Origin: Bacterioplanoides sp965200585
GTDB taxonomy: Bacteria > Pseudomonadota > Gammaproteobacteria > Pseudomonadales > Oceanobacteraceae
Length of the DNA stretch: 64,000 nt
Strand: one strand, 5' to 3'
Assembly (NCBI RefSeq): GCF_965200585.1
Contig: NZ_OZ241361.1
This document shows, in pieces, positions 55,401-62,001 of the stretch (position 1 is its first letter; each line of letters begins with the position of its first letter). The notes beneath the pieces are model-generated. The model had not been told where the DNA came from. It saw nothing but the letters and a program-made list of their open reading frames with translations, and did not search any database. A program made the translations under genes and the position numbers.

Positions 55401-56559
55401 GGCGACCGGGCCGATGCATATTCAAGCCTCCCATGAGTGGAACGAATGGGACATCAACCTGAGCAGCGATCTGGTGAAAGGTCTGGTCGTGATGAAGCCA
55501 GGCAATGAACCCATTGATATGCAGCTTGAGTATATTCGCCTGCCATATCCCGACAGTGCCCCGGCGACAACTGAAGGCGTAAGTGAAGGAGATACTGCTC
55601 AAACCTCCGATCGCCAGCAACTGCCGTCTCAGCCGGACCCATTACAGGACCTGAACCCAGCCGACTTCCCGGCCATGAATCTCAAAGTGGACGAGCTGTA
55701 TCTGGGCAGCCGTAACTTTGGTTACTGGCATGCCAGCAGTGCGCCTCAGGCAGAAGGCATGGATATTCAGCTGCACGACAGCAATATGAAAGGCATGATT
55801 GTGACGGGCGACATTCGCTGGTTAAAACAGGAAGACCAGCACCTGACCCAGCTTGATACCCTCCAGATGAAAGGCGAAGACGCCGGTAAAATTCTGCAGG
55901 CATTCCGGGTTGAGCCGTTTGTTACCTCAAACGATATGAAAGCCTCAGCACAATTGTCCTGGCAGGGTTCGCCGCTGAATTTTAACCTGCGAACCCTCAA
56001 TGGCCTCACCAGTATGCGCCTGCGTAATGGTCAGCTGGCAGCCGATGGCGCGGGGGCTTTAAAAGCCTTTGGTATTTTAAACTTTAACTCCATCAGCCGT
56101 CGTTTACGGCTGGATTTCTCCGACCTGTATCAGGAAGGTATTGCCTTTGATGTGTATAAGGGCAAAGCACAAATTGTTGATGGCCAGCTGACTCTGACTG
56201 AGCCACTATTGGTTGATGGCCCGGGTGGAAAATTCCGAATGTCGGGCACCACCAGCCTGATTGAGCGCGACCTGGATATGCAACTGGCGGTTACTTTCCC
56301 GGTTACCGGCACCCTGCCATTAGTTGCGGTACTGGCAGGTTTTGCCCCTCCGGTGGCCGCAGCTATTTATGTTTCTGAAAAACTGGTGGGCGACGAGCTG
56401 GAGCAATTCACCAGTGCCAGCTATACCGTAAAAGGTAGCTGGGAAGAGCCGGATTTAGCCATCAATCAGCGATTTAATAATGATGTTGAAGGCAAAGAAA
56501 GCCGCAGTTTTAAACAACGTTTCCTGAGTATTTTTGGTCTGGATGATGACGATGAATAA
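52408..56559 (+). CDS. yhdP: YhdP-family AsmA-like envelope protein
   Basis: A 1383-residue inner-membrane-anchored protein. It has one N-terminal helix (LWITLVVAVVSLALYTSL), then a long beta-rich periplasmic body with the AsmA-type C-terminal region (GAGALKAFGILNFNSISRRLRLDFSDL, KAQIVDGQLTLTEPLLVDGPGGKFRMSGTT). YhdP, TamB and YdbH are bridge proteins needed for phospholipid transport to the outer membrane in E. coli. The neighbourhood rng-yhdP-nitrilase is conserved in gammaproteobacteria. It ends in an acidic DDDDE and overlaps the next gene by 8 nt. Confidence 0.95.
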   Translation: MKRWFSQIWTQLWITLVVAVVSLALYTSLGRQLIPLIESLQPDIEQQIASALQQPVTIGRFKGEWRILSPAILIHDVTLGDTQSGLKIGRIEAELDISASLFHQQPVFKRILVADVSGHITQQQKRQWQIAEGWQIRLPDPSASTTPDSNSNDTATNDQRPAWLAFLELQQAIVLQDWRITHDGLEFDDQLEIHELIWRNRANSRALEGQIAWGLDEMANISLRATLQGQIWPIRQQQGEFYLAVDPQSWSRWIPGQADDAFHINQLIAGFKSWGTIGAGRLNSLYGNLNVLSLDLQTPNQPLQLSNGEVTFRAERQSNDWHMRVTPQFDQPLPLTEFTLSGIPLGSGKAQQHAWQLGIPELNVSALSGFIQDYGLLAERHMKYVRNLEPNGTARHTRISLVAPELDQDGKKLDPQERWKFALATDLNEVSTLSYKGIPAFSDVSAQLLLTPDAGKVSINDAEHGLFLDGIYADPWRLTDSQGEFYWQIAPEHFRLQLKDMQTRLNDVGLTIDVGLRLPRTNSDVEPSTSVLMAFEQAPAAMTQVLVPDLLDESITSWIDSSILAGDFRNGAFALHGRLGEQPPANSNSVQLYMDVADASLRYLQDWPEVTDLNGRMLLDAPSLDVWVDSGKTLGGSFVERSARVKLRSEAGPDGSANTLLQVSGKLTGSSDQALRYFTETPLQQVVQNGFDQWQASGPINASLLMQIPLGSQEKDPQQKQANAQPDIKLDIGMRDNTITIGEINMEIADLNGGLRYDSATGISAKGITGSVMGGQFVSDISSTVIHSTSGTSNFDIHLNAKGDAQWPSFKQWLPLFLLDPIEGELSYNASLDILPKARGGTTFQLSSDLLGTHIQLPAPLGKNAEQPRSLALSVNPSDDLRINLNYDGFLKSALALHNGELERGQVYIGGGDPFLPSDKGVTLRGQIDQTVNAEKWWGIWQRLTTLLAEHEQQTAKPQPVQAAGSKRSETNQSKTNPGQNPLTQVDLQLAGVDAWGVATGPMHIQASHEWNEWDINLSSDLVKGLVVMKPGNEPIDMQLEYIRLPYPDSAPATTEGVSEGDTAQTSDRQQLPSQPDPLQDLNPADFPAMNLKVDELYLGSRNFGYWHASSAPQAEGMDIQLHDSNMKGMIVTGDIRWLKQEDQHLTQLDTLQMKGEDAGKILQAFRVEPFVTSNDMKASAQLSWQGSPLNFNLRTLNGLTSMRLRNGQLAADGAGALKAFGILNFNSISRRLRLDFSDLYQEGIAFDVYKGKAQIVDGQLTLTEPLLVDGPGGKFRMSGTTSLIERDLDMQLAVTFPVTGTLPLVAVLAGFAPPVAAAIYVSEKLVGDELEQFTSASYTVKGSWEEPDLAINQRFNNDVEGKESRSFKQRFLSIFGLDDDDE

Positions 56560-57394
56560 CCGTAAGAAAGTCGCTGCCCTGCAGCTTAACAGCACCCCGG
56601 ATATCGACCAGAACCTGCAACAGATCGAAACTCTGCTAGCCGATGCCCAGCAACAAAACGTTGAACTGGTATTAATTCCCGAGATGTTTGCCACCCTTGA
56701 TGGCAAACAATATCCGGCGCTGTCACATAACGATGAGGTGTATCAGCGCATCGCTAACTGGGGCAAACAATTTAACTTATGGCTGATTGCCGGGGCGTTT
56801 CCGATGCCATGCCCGGTTGAAGCCGGGAAAGAGCACGACCCTCGTGTGCGTTCGGCTTGTCTGGTGTTTGATAATCAGGGCGAACTGCAGGCGCGTTACG
56901 ACAAAATTCATTTGTTTGATGTCGACGTGGGTGATGCACAGGGCAGCTATCGCGAGTCGGATCACTTTGCTCCGGGGGATGATGTGGTGGTGGTTGATAC
57001 GCCGGTTGGCAAAGTGGGTTTAGCCATTTGTTATGACCTGCGTTTTCCCCAGCTGTTTATGAAAATGCGCGAACTGGGTGCGGATATTTTCACCCTGCCC
57101 GCCGCTTTTACGCATAAAACCGGCGCCGCACACTGGCAAAGCCTGCTGCGTGCACGCGCCATCGAACAACAGTGTTATGTAATTGCCGCCAACCAATGTG
57201 GCTGGCACGATGCGCCCGGCGAACCGCAACTGCGCCAGACCTGGGGCCACTCTCAGATCATTGACCCCTGGGGAACGGTATTAACCGAACTGGATGAACA
57301 ACCCGGTCTGGCAATCGCGGAGCTGGATAATAAACAACAACAAACGGTGCGTACCAATATGCCGGTATTTCAGCATCAGCGGTTAACGCTCTGA
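56552..57394 (+). CDS. Carbon-nitrogen hydrolase (nitrilase superfamily, Nit1-like)
   Basis: A 280-residue nitrilase-fold amidase. The catalytic triad is visible: Glu in LVLIPEMFATLDG, Lys in YDKIHLFDVDV, Cys in VGLAICYDLRFPQLF. The Nit1/YbeM group deaminates glutathione by-products (deaminated glutathione amidase). The start is ambiguous: ATGs at 56543, 56546 and 56552 are in frame; I use MNNRKKVAALQLN at 56552, which overlaps the yhdP end by 8 nt. It is convergent with the Mpo1-like gene 15 bp away with no clear terminator. Confidence 0.93.
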   Translation: MNNRKKVAALQLNSTPDIDQNLQQIETLLADAQQQNVELVLIPEMFATLDGKQYPALSHNDEVYQRIANWGKQFNLWLIAGAFPMPCPVEAGKEHDPRVRSACLVFDNQGELQARYDKIHLFDVDVGDAQGSYRESDHFAPGDDVVVVDTPVGKVGLAICYDLRFPQLFMKMRELGADIFTLPAAFTHKTGAAHWQSLLRARAIEQQCYVIAANQCGWHDAPGEPQLRQTWGHSQIIDPWGTVLTELDEQPGLAIAELDNKQQQTVRTNMPVFQHQRLTL

Positions 57395-57408
57395 TTTAAC
57401 TAAGTGTC

Positions 57409-57741
57409 CTACTCTTTCGGCAACTTCTCGGCAATCTGTCCGGTGACAAAGTCTTTCAACATCACCCAGTCGCCGATAAAACTCCACAACGGATAGTAAA
57501 AAGTTGCCGGCTTATTATGCTCAAAGAAAAAATGACCAATCCAGGCCATGCCATACCCCAGTAAAGGCAGCGCCAGTAACCAGATGTACTGACCACTCAA
57601 CAAGGCATACGCCAGACACAGCAGCACTCCGGATGAGCCGATGTAATGCAGCGCCCGGCATGTAGGGTGAGCATGTTCGGATAAATAATAGGGATAAAAT
57701 TCTGCAAAGCTGGAAAACGCAGGAGGGTGATTGTCAGACAT
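57409..57741 (-). CDS. Mpo1-like (DUF962) membrane protein
   Basis: A 110-residue protein with three to four hydrophobic segments and the family's conserved histidines: FYPYYLSEHAHPTCRALHYIG and the second GMAWIGHFFFEHNKPATF. Yeast Mpo1 is an Fe-dependent 2-hydroxy fatty acid dioxygenase; bacterial members are uncharacterised. Start at MSDNHPP (57741) after AAGGTG; an earlier in-frame Met is less likely. Confidence 0.88.
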   Translation of the reverse strand: MSDNHPPAFSSFAEFYPYYLSEHAHPTCRALHYIGSSGVLLCLAYALLSGQYIWLLALPLLGYGMAWIGHFFFEHNKPATFYYPLWSFIGDWVMLKDFVTGQIAEKLPKE

Positions 57742-58110
57742 AAAACACCTTTTACCTTTCGTCATGGCCCCGGTCATTACAAGCCGTCATTACAAGCAGC
57801 CATCACGAGCTGTTTATTATTGTTTTTGTTTCCCAAACAGCATAAAACAATTTTTCCAGAACTTCGCCTGATTTACACAATCATACCGCTAACAAGCTCG
57901 TGTCCTATAGCGACTCATGCTAAGGTTTTGCTCTGTTGGTTAATTAATCAACAGGCATTCCCAGGGAGCGGGGCCAAATGCGGCAAATGTCGTAATTTGG
58001 CGTCAACCGCCAGCAAGCATCTGACACTGCGCTAAGCTCAAATAACAACAAATGAAATGCCAGTAACTCCAATACCAGTCACAGCCACCCGCTGAATCGG
58101 GGAGATATCT
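57742..58110. promoter_or_regulatory. Promoter region of phaZ with palindromic operator candidate
   Basis: No gene is seen in this gap. It holds the near-perfect 20-bp palindrome TGTTGGTTAATTAATCAACA (57934-57953) and a second small inverted repeat TGGCG-TCAAC-CGCCA (57998-58012). Either may bind a regulator of the depolymerase gene; the site for the Mpo1-like gene's own promoter also lies here. Confidence 0.4.
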
Positions 58111-59340
58111 ATGCTTTACAACATCAACGCCCAGATCATGCATGCTATGCAGCCTGTTCATGTGATGGCGCGTCAGGCACGTCAATATTTTTACCAGCCC
58201 TGGAATCCACTCAGTTATTCCTGGTATTACCGCACCATCCGGGCTTCGCTGGAGCTAATCGAACGCTTAACCGATTATTATGAAGAACCCGAATGGGAGC
58301 TTGATACCACCCAGATTGATGGCCGTGAAGTAGGCATTGAGTACAAGGTGGCACTGGAAAAACCCTACTGTAACCTGCTGCATTTTCGCCGCCGTACCCG
58401 CAAGCTCGAACCTCAGCCCAAAGTTCTGATCGCCGCCCCACTCTCCGGTCATTTTGCCACCTTGCTACGTGGTACTGTGCGTGAGTTCCTGCCCGATCAT
58501 GAGGTGTATATCACCGATTGGCGTAATGCCCGTGACGTGCCCCTGAGTGAAGGTGAATTTCACTTCGATGATTATGTTGATTACCTGATCGAGTTTCTTG
58601 ACCACCTCGGGCCTGACACACACGTTCTGGCCGTTTGCCAGCCCTGTGTACCAGCACTGGTGGCCGCCGGAGTGATGGCTGCAGATAACAACCCGAACCT
58701 GCCGTCCAGCATGACGCTGATGGGTGGTCCGGTGGATACCCGCATCAGTCCAACCGAAGTCAATGACTATGCTTCAGGCAAAGATCTGGAATGGTTTGAA
58801 AATAATGTGATCTGTAAAGTGCCACCGGGTTTTAAAGGCAAAGATCAGATGGTGTATCCGGGCTTTATTCAGTTGTCCGGCTTTATGTCGATGAATATGG
58901 ACAACCATATCTCCAAGCACTTTAAGTTCTTCACCGACCTGATCAAAGGCGACGGTGACAGCGCCGAAGCTCATCGTAAGTTTTACAACGAATATCTGGC
59001 GGTGATGGATATGCCAGCACCGTATTATCTCGATACCATTCGTAAAGTCTTTTTGGAGCATCAGTTACCCAAAGGTGAAATCACTCACCATGGCAAACCG
59101 GTTGATCTGAAAGCGATTAAAAAGATGGCGCTGCTGACCATCGAAGGCGAACTGGATGATATTACCGGCAAGGGCCAAACCAGCACCGCGCTGGATTTGT
59201 GCAGTGGCGTCGCTAAGAGTCGTAAGCAGCATTACGAAGCCAAAGGGGTTGGCCATTATGGGATCTTTAACGGCCGTAAATTCCGCGAGACGATTGCACC
59301 CAAAGTAAAAGCCTTTATGGAAAAACACGCGCAGTCATAA
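58111..59340 (+). CDS. phaZ: Intracellular polyhydroxyalkanoate depolymerase
   Basis: A 409-residue PhaZ1-type depolymerase that mobilises stored polyhydroxybutyrate in the cytoplasm. The characteristic nucleophile region is VLAVCQPCVPALVAAGV (Cys176/Cys179), with the alpha/beta-hydrolase fold around it (YITDWRNARDVPL before, TIEGELDDITGKGQTS with the Asp, and GVGHYGIFNGRKFR with the His late). It lacks a signal peptide, fitting intracellular granules. GGGGAGA precedes the ATG. It is monocistronic with a terminator. The finding implies the organism makes PHA, although no synthase is seen in this window. Confidence 0.94.
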   Translation: MLYNINAQIMHAMQPVHVMARQARQYFYQPWNPLSYSWYYRTIRASLELIERLTDYYEEPEWELDTTQIDGREVGIEYKVALEKPYCNLLHFRRRTRKLEPQPKVLIAAPLSGHFATLLRGTVREFLPDHEVYITDWRNARDVPLSEGEFHFDDYVDYLIEFLDHLGPDTHVLAVCQPCVPALVAAGVMAADNNPNLPSSMTLMGGPVDTRISPTEVNDYASGKDLEWFENNVICKVPPGFKGKDQMVYPGFIQLSGFMSMNMDNHISKHFKFFTDLIKGDGDSAEAHRKFYNEYLAVMDMPAPYYLDTIRKVFLEHQLPKGEITHHGKPVDLKAIKKMALLTIEGELDDITGKGQTSTALDLCSGVAKSRKQHYEAKGVGHYGIFNGRKFRETIAPKVKAFMEKHAQS

Positions 59341-59362
59341 ACCCATTTTTGGCTCGCCAGAA

Positions 59363-59398
59363 CGAAAAAACGCCATACATCCGGTATGGCGTTTTTCG
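59363..59398. terminator. Intrinsic terminator between phaZ and the Spy-like gene
   Basis: AAAAACGCCATAC and GTATGGCGTTTTT form a 13-bp stem with T runs on both strands, so it can serve both convergent genes. Confidence 0.88.
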
Positions 59399-59426
59399 TT
59401 TCAGGGTGCGGGTCTGAATTCTTTGG

Positions 59427-60104
59427 CTACCAGTCCTGATAACCTTTACGAAGACCACCGTGCGGGTCATCGTGGTGATGATTGTTCTTCTGATGGCCGT
59501 TCTGAGCTTGTTCTTGCTGGTGATAGCTGCGCTTCAGATCACCTTCGTGATGCCAGCGGGTTTTAAAACCGGATTGCAGGGTTTGCCATTGCTGTTGTTG
59601 CTCACCGGTCAGGATCTCTTTCATGGCACGATCAAACTGGGCCCGGGCCTGCTGACGCTGCTCATGATCCATCGGCCAGCGGTACTGCTGACCTTGCTGG
59701 CTCAGCGTTTGTTTCAGCTGAGTTTTCTGTTCATCGGTCATATCCAGCTTTTTCGCCATTTGCCGCAGCCGTTTCTCCATGGCTTCGCGGCGGCGTTCAG
59801 CTACCAGCTTACGGGCTTCGGCGCGTTGTTCTTTGGTGAGTACCTGCTGAATTTCATCACGCATTTGTTTCATCAGCGCATGGCCTGAGGTCGACTCAGT
59901 CGGCTGATGACTTTTGCGTAATTCACGAAACTGTTTGTGGTATTTGTCTTCGATGGCGTCAATCTGATCTTCCTGCTGCTCACTCAGGCCCAGCTCATCT
60001 TCCCAGTCAATCGGTCGCTGAGAACCATCAAAGGCCCAGGCCTGAGCGCTTAACAAGGTACCGGCAGCAAGCGTGGCTAATGGTTGTAAGAACAATCGTT
60101 TCAT
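59427..60104 (-). CDS. Spy/CpxP-like periplasmic protein with His-rich tail
   Basis: A 225-residue exported protein. The start at 60104 (MKRLFLQPLATLAAGTLLSAQAWA) gives a clean signal peptide and follows GAGGTAA. The mature part is helical and rich in Gln, Arg and Glu with repeated LTxxQ-like motifs (LSEQQEDQIDAI, MTDEQKTQLKQTL, LTGEQQQQWQTL) typical of Spy/CpxP/ZraP chaperone-sensors. A His/Asp cluster (HHHHDDPHGG) near the C-terminus may bind metal. No signalling partner is adjacent. Confidence 0.82.
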   Translation of the reverse strand: MKRLFLQPLATLAAGTLLSAQAWAFDGSQRPIDWEDELGLSEQQEDQIDAIEDKYHKQFRELRKSHQPTESTSGHALMKQMRDEIQQVLTKEQRAEARKLVAERRREAMEKRLRQMAKKLDMTDEQKTQLKQTLSQQGQQYRWPMDHEQRQQARAQFDRAMKEILTGEQQQQWQTLQSGFKTRWHHEGDLKRSYHQQEQAQNGHQKNNHHHDDPHGGLRKGYQDW

Positions 60105-60270
60105 CGTTGTGTTACCTCGTTCGTCAGAACACACAAAGTTTGCAGTACGAAGACGTTATCTATAGTACGGATATCGCTACATAGTTGTGTTTTCCTTCGC
60201 AAAGATTTGTCACCCTGCCATCGGGCAGCGCTATAATGGCGTCAGTTTCACCATCCGAGTACCACCCGCC

Positions 60271-60873
60271 ATGTCCCACTGTAATCAGAACAGCAATGAT
60301 GACGATCTGTTTTTTCAGGAAATGCAGGGCGTCAAACCACTCCAGACCAAAGCCAAAGTACAGCTGGCCAAGGCTGACCTGAACAAAGCCAACGCCGCAG
60401 CACGGCAGCTGGCCGCTGAGAAACAGGTGGTTGTGGAAGATAAAAATCACCTGCAAACCAGTGAGGTGAAGCGCATCGGGCCACACGATATCCTCGGCTA
60501 CAAACGCCCCGGGATTCAGGACGGCGTGTTTCGCAAACTGCGGTTGGGCAAATACGAAATTGAAGCACGGCTGGATTTACACCGCCGCACGGTTGAGCAG
60601 GCGCGTGCAGAGCTGTTTCGCTTTGTCCACGATTGTATGGATCACGATATTCGCTGCATCCTGATTCTGCCCGGCAAAGGTGATCGTAATATCGAAGACC
60701 CGGGTATTCTGAAAAGTTATCTGGTGCACTGGCTGGAAGACTTAGAGGATGTTCAGGCGTTTCACACCGCTCAGAAGCATCACGGCGGCTCCGGTGCGTT
60801 TTACGTGCTGTTGCGCAAAAGTGAGCGCAAGAAACAAGAAGCCCGTGAACGTTACAGCAAGGGTCGGCTATAA
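60271..60873 (+). CDS. Smr-domain protein (SmrA-like putative endonuclease)
   Basis: A 200-residue protein with a C-terminal Smr domain: DLHRRTVEQARAELFRFV carries the LDLH motif. The glycine motif reads ILPGKGDR where many Smr proteins have HGKG, so the usual His is Pro here. A charged helical N-terminus precedes it. I start at ATG 60271 (MSHCNQNSNDDDLFFQEM). It lies just upstream of gmk, 34 bp apart. Function: possible nicking of nucleic acid structures, uncertain given the changed motif. Confidence 0.88.
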   Translation: MSHCNQNSNDDDLFFQEMQGVKPLQTKAKVQLAKADLNKANAAARQLAAEKQVVVEDKNHLQTSEVKRIGPHDILGYKRPGIQDGVFRKLRLGKYEIEARLDLHRRTVEQARAELFRFVHDCMDHDIRCILILPGKGDRNIEDPGILKSYLVHWLEDLEDVQAFHTAQKHHGGSGAFYVLLRKSERKKQEARERYSKGRL

Positions 60874-60907
60874 TCCGGTAATTGTAACTACCAAACCCGA
60901 AGTCATC

Positions 60908-61552
60908 ATGTCTGAAACCAACAAAACACCCTTCACTGGCACCTTATTTATTTTTTCAGCACCCTCCGGTGCCGGTAAAACCAGCCTGGTGAAAGCCCTG
61001 CTGGAGTGCACCTCTCATATTGGTGTTTCTGTGTCTCACACCACCCGTGCGCCGCGCCCGGGTGAAGTGGATGGCAAAGACTATAACTTCGTCAGCGTTG
61101 AGACGTTTCAGCAGCTGATTGCCGATAACGCCTTTCTGGAACACGCTCAGGTGTTCGATAACTTTTATGGCACGTCACAACAGTGGGTGGAAAGTGAACT
61201 GGCCGCTGGCCGCGATGTAATTCTGGAGATCGACTGGCAAGGGGCTGAACAGGTACGTCGCCTGATGCCCGATGCCGTCAGTGTTTTTATCCTGCCACCG
61301 TCCATCGAAGAGCTGGCCAAGCGTTTAAGTGGCCGGGGTCAGGACAGTCAGGAAATCATCGACCGCCGCATGCGTGATGCGCAAAGTGAAATGAGCCATT
61401 ACGGCGAGTTTGATTACCTGATCGTCAACAACGATTTTGGTAACGCGTTGCAGGAACTACGCGCGGTTGTGATTGCCCGCCGTCACCGTTTAGAAGCGCA
61501 GCAAGTACGCCATCAGGACACCTTAAACGCCCTGCTGGCCGAGCGCAGTTAA
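60908..61552 (+). CDS. gmk: Guanylate kinase
   Basis: Phosphorylates GMP to GDP, cytoplasmic. The 214-residue product from ATG 60908 shows the P-loop FSAPSGAGKTSLVKALL, the GMP-binding TTRAPRPGEVDGKDYNFV, and the lid region IDRRMRDAQSEMSHYGEFDYL. The long upstream frame extension overlaps the Smr gene and is not gmk-like. It precedes rpoZ and spoT, the conserved gmk-rpoZ-spoT order. Confidence 0.98.
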   Translation: MSETNKTPFTGTLFIFSAPSGAGKTSLVKALLECTSHIGVSVSHTTRAPRPGEVDGKDYNFVSVETFQQLIADNAFLEHAQVFDNFYGTSQQWVESELAAGRDVILEIDWQGAEQVRRLMPDAVSVFILPPSIEELAKRLSGRGQDSQEIIDRRMRDAQSEMSHYGEFDYLIVNNDFGNALQELRAVVIARRHRLEAQQVRHQDTLNALLAERS

Positions 61553-61718
61553 CTCTGTACTGGGACAGCGGTATAAGTCAGCGGTACCTCAGTTGTACCA
61601 AAGAACCGGAAAAAGTTTATTGATATCACGCCATGAGACTTCCCTTACGGCGCTATTTAACTACAATACCCGGTTCTATCAAATTTGATCGTCATTCACC
61701 TAATTTGCAGGAAATACC

Positions 61719-61952
61719 ATGGCACGCGTAACCGTAGAAGATTGCTTAAACAACGTTGATAACCGTTTTGAGCTGGTAATGCTGGCAACCAAACGTGCTC
61801 GTCAGATTGCCGTACAAGGTGCTGAGCCACTGGTGGCTGAAGAAAACGACAAGCCAACGGTACTGGCGCTGCGTGAAATTGCAGAAGATCTGGTAACTCC
61901 TGAAAGCATGGCGGCTCAGGAAGCAGCTGCAGCACGCGCTGAAGAATACTGA
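61719..61952 (+). CDS. rpoZ: RNA polymerase omega subunit
   Basis: The 77-residue omega subunit stabilises beta-prime and forms part of the ppGpp site of RNA polymerase. MARVTVEDCLNNVDNRFELVMLATKRARQ is a textbook start (split here: VEDCLNNVDNRFELV and ATKRARQIAV). An AGGAAATACC precedes the ATG. It ends 49 bp before spoT, with which it is probably co-transcribed. Confidence 0.97.
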   Translation: MARVTVEDCLNNVDNRFELVMLATKRARQIAVQGAEPLVAEENDKPTVLALREIAEDLVTPESMAAQEAAAARAEEY

Positions 61953-62001
61953 TAACAGCACTCACGCTGTTCATACCATTCACAAGAGGTAAAGCGCGCC
62001 C

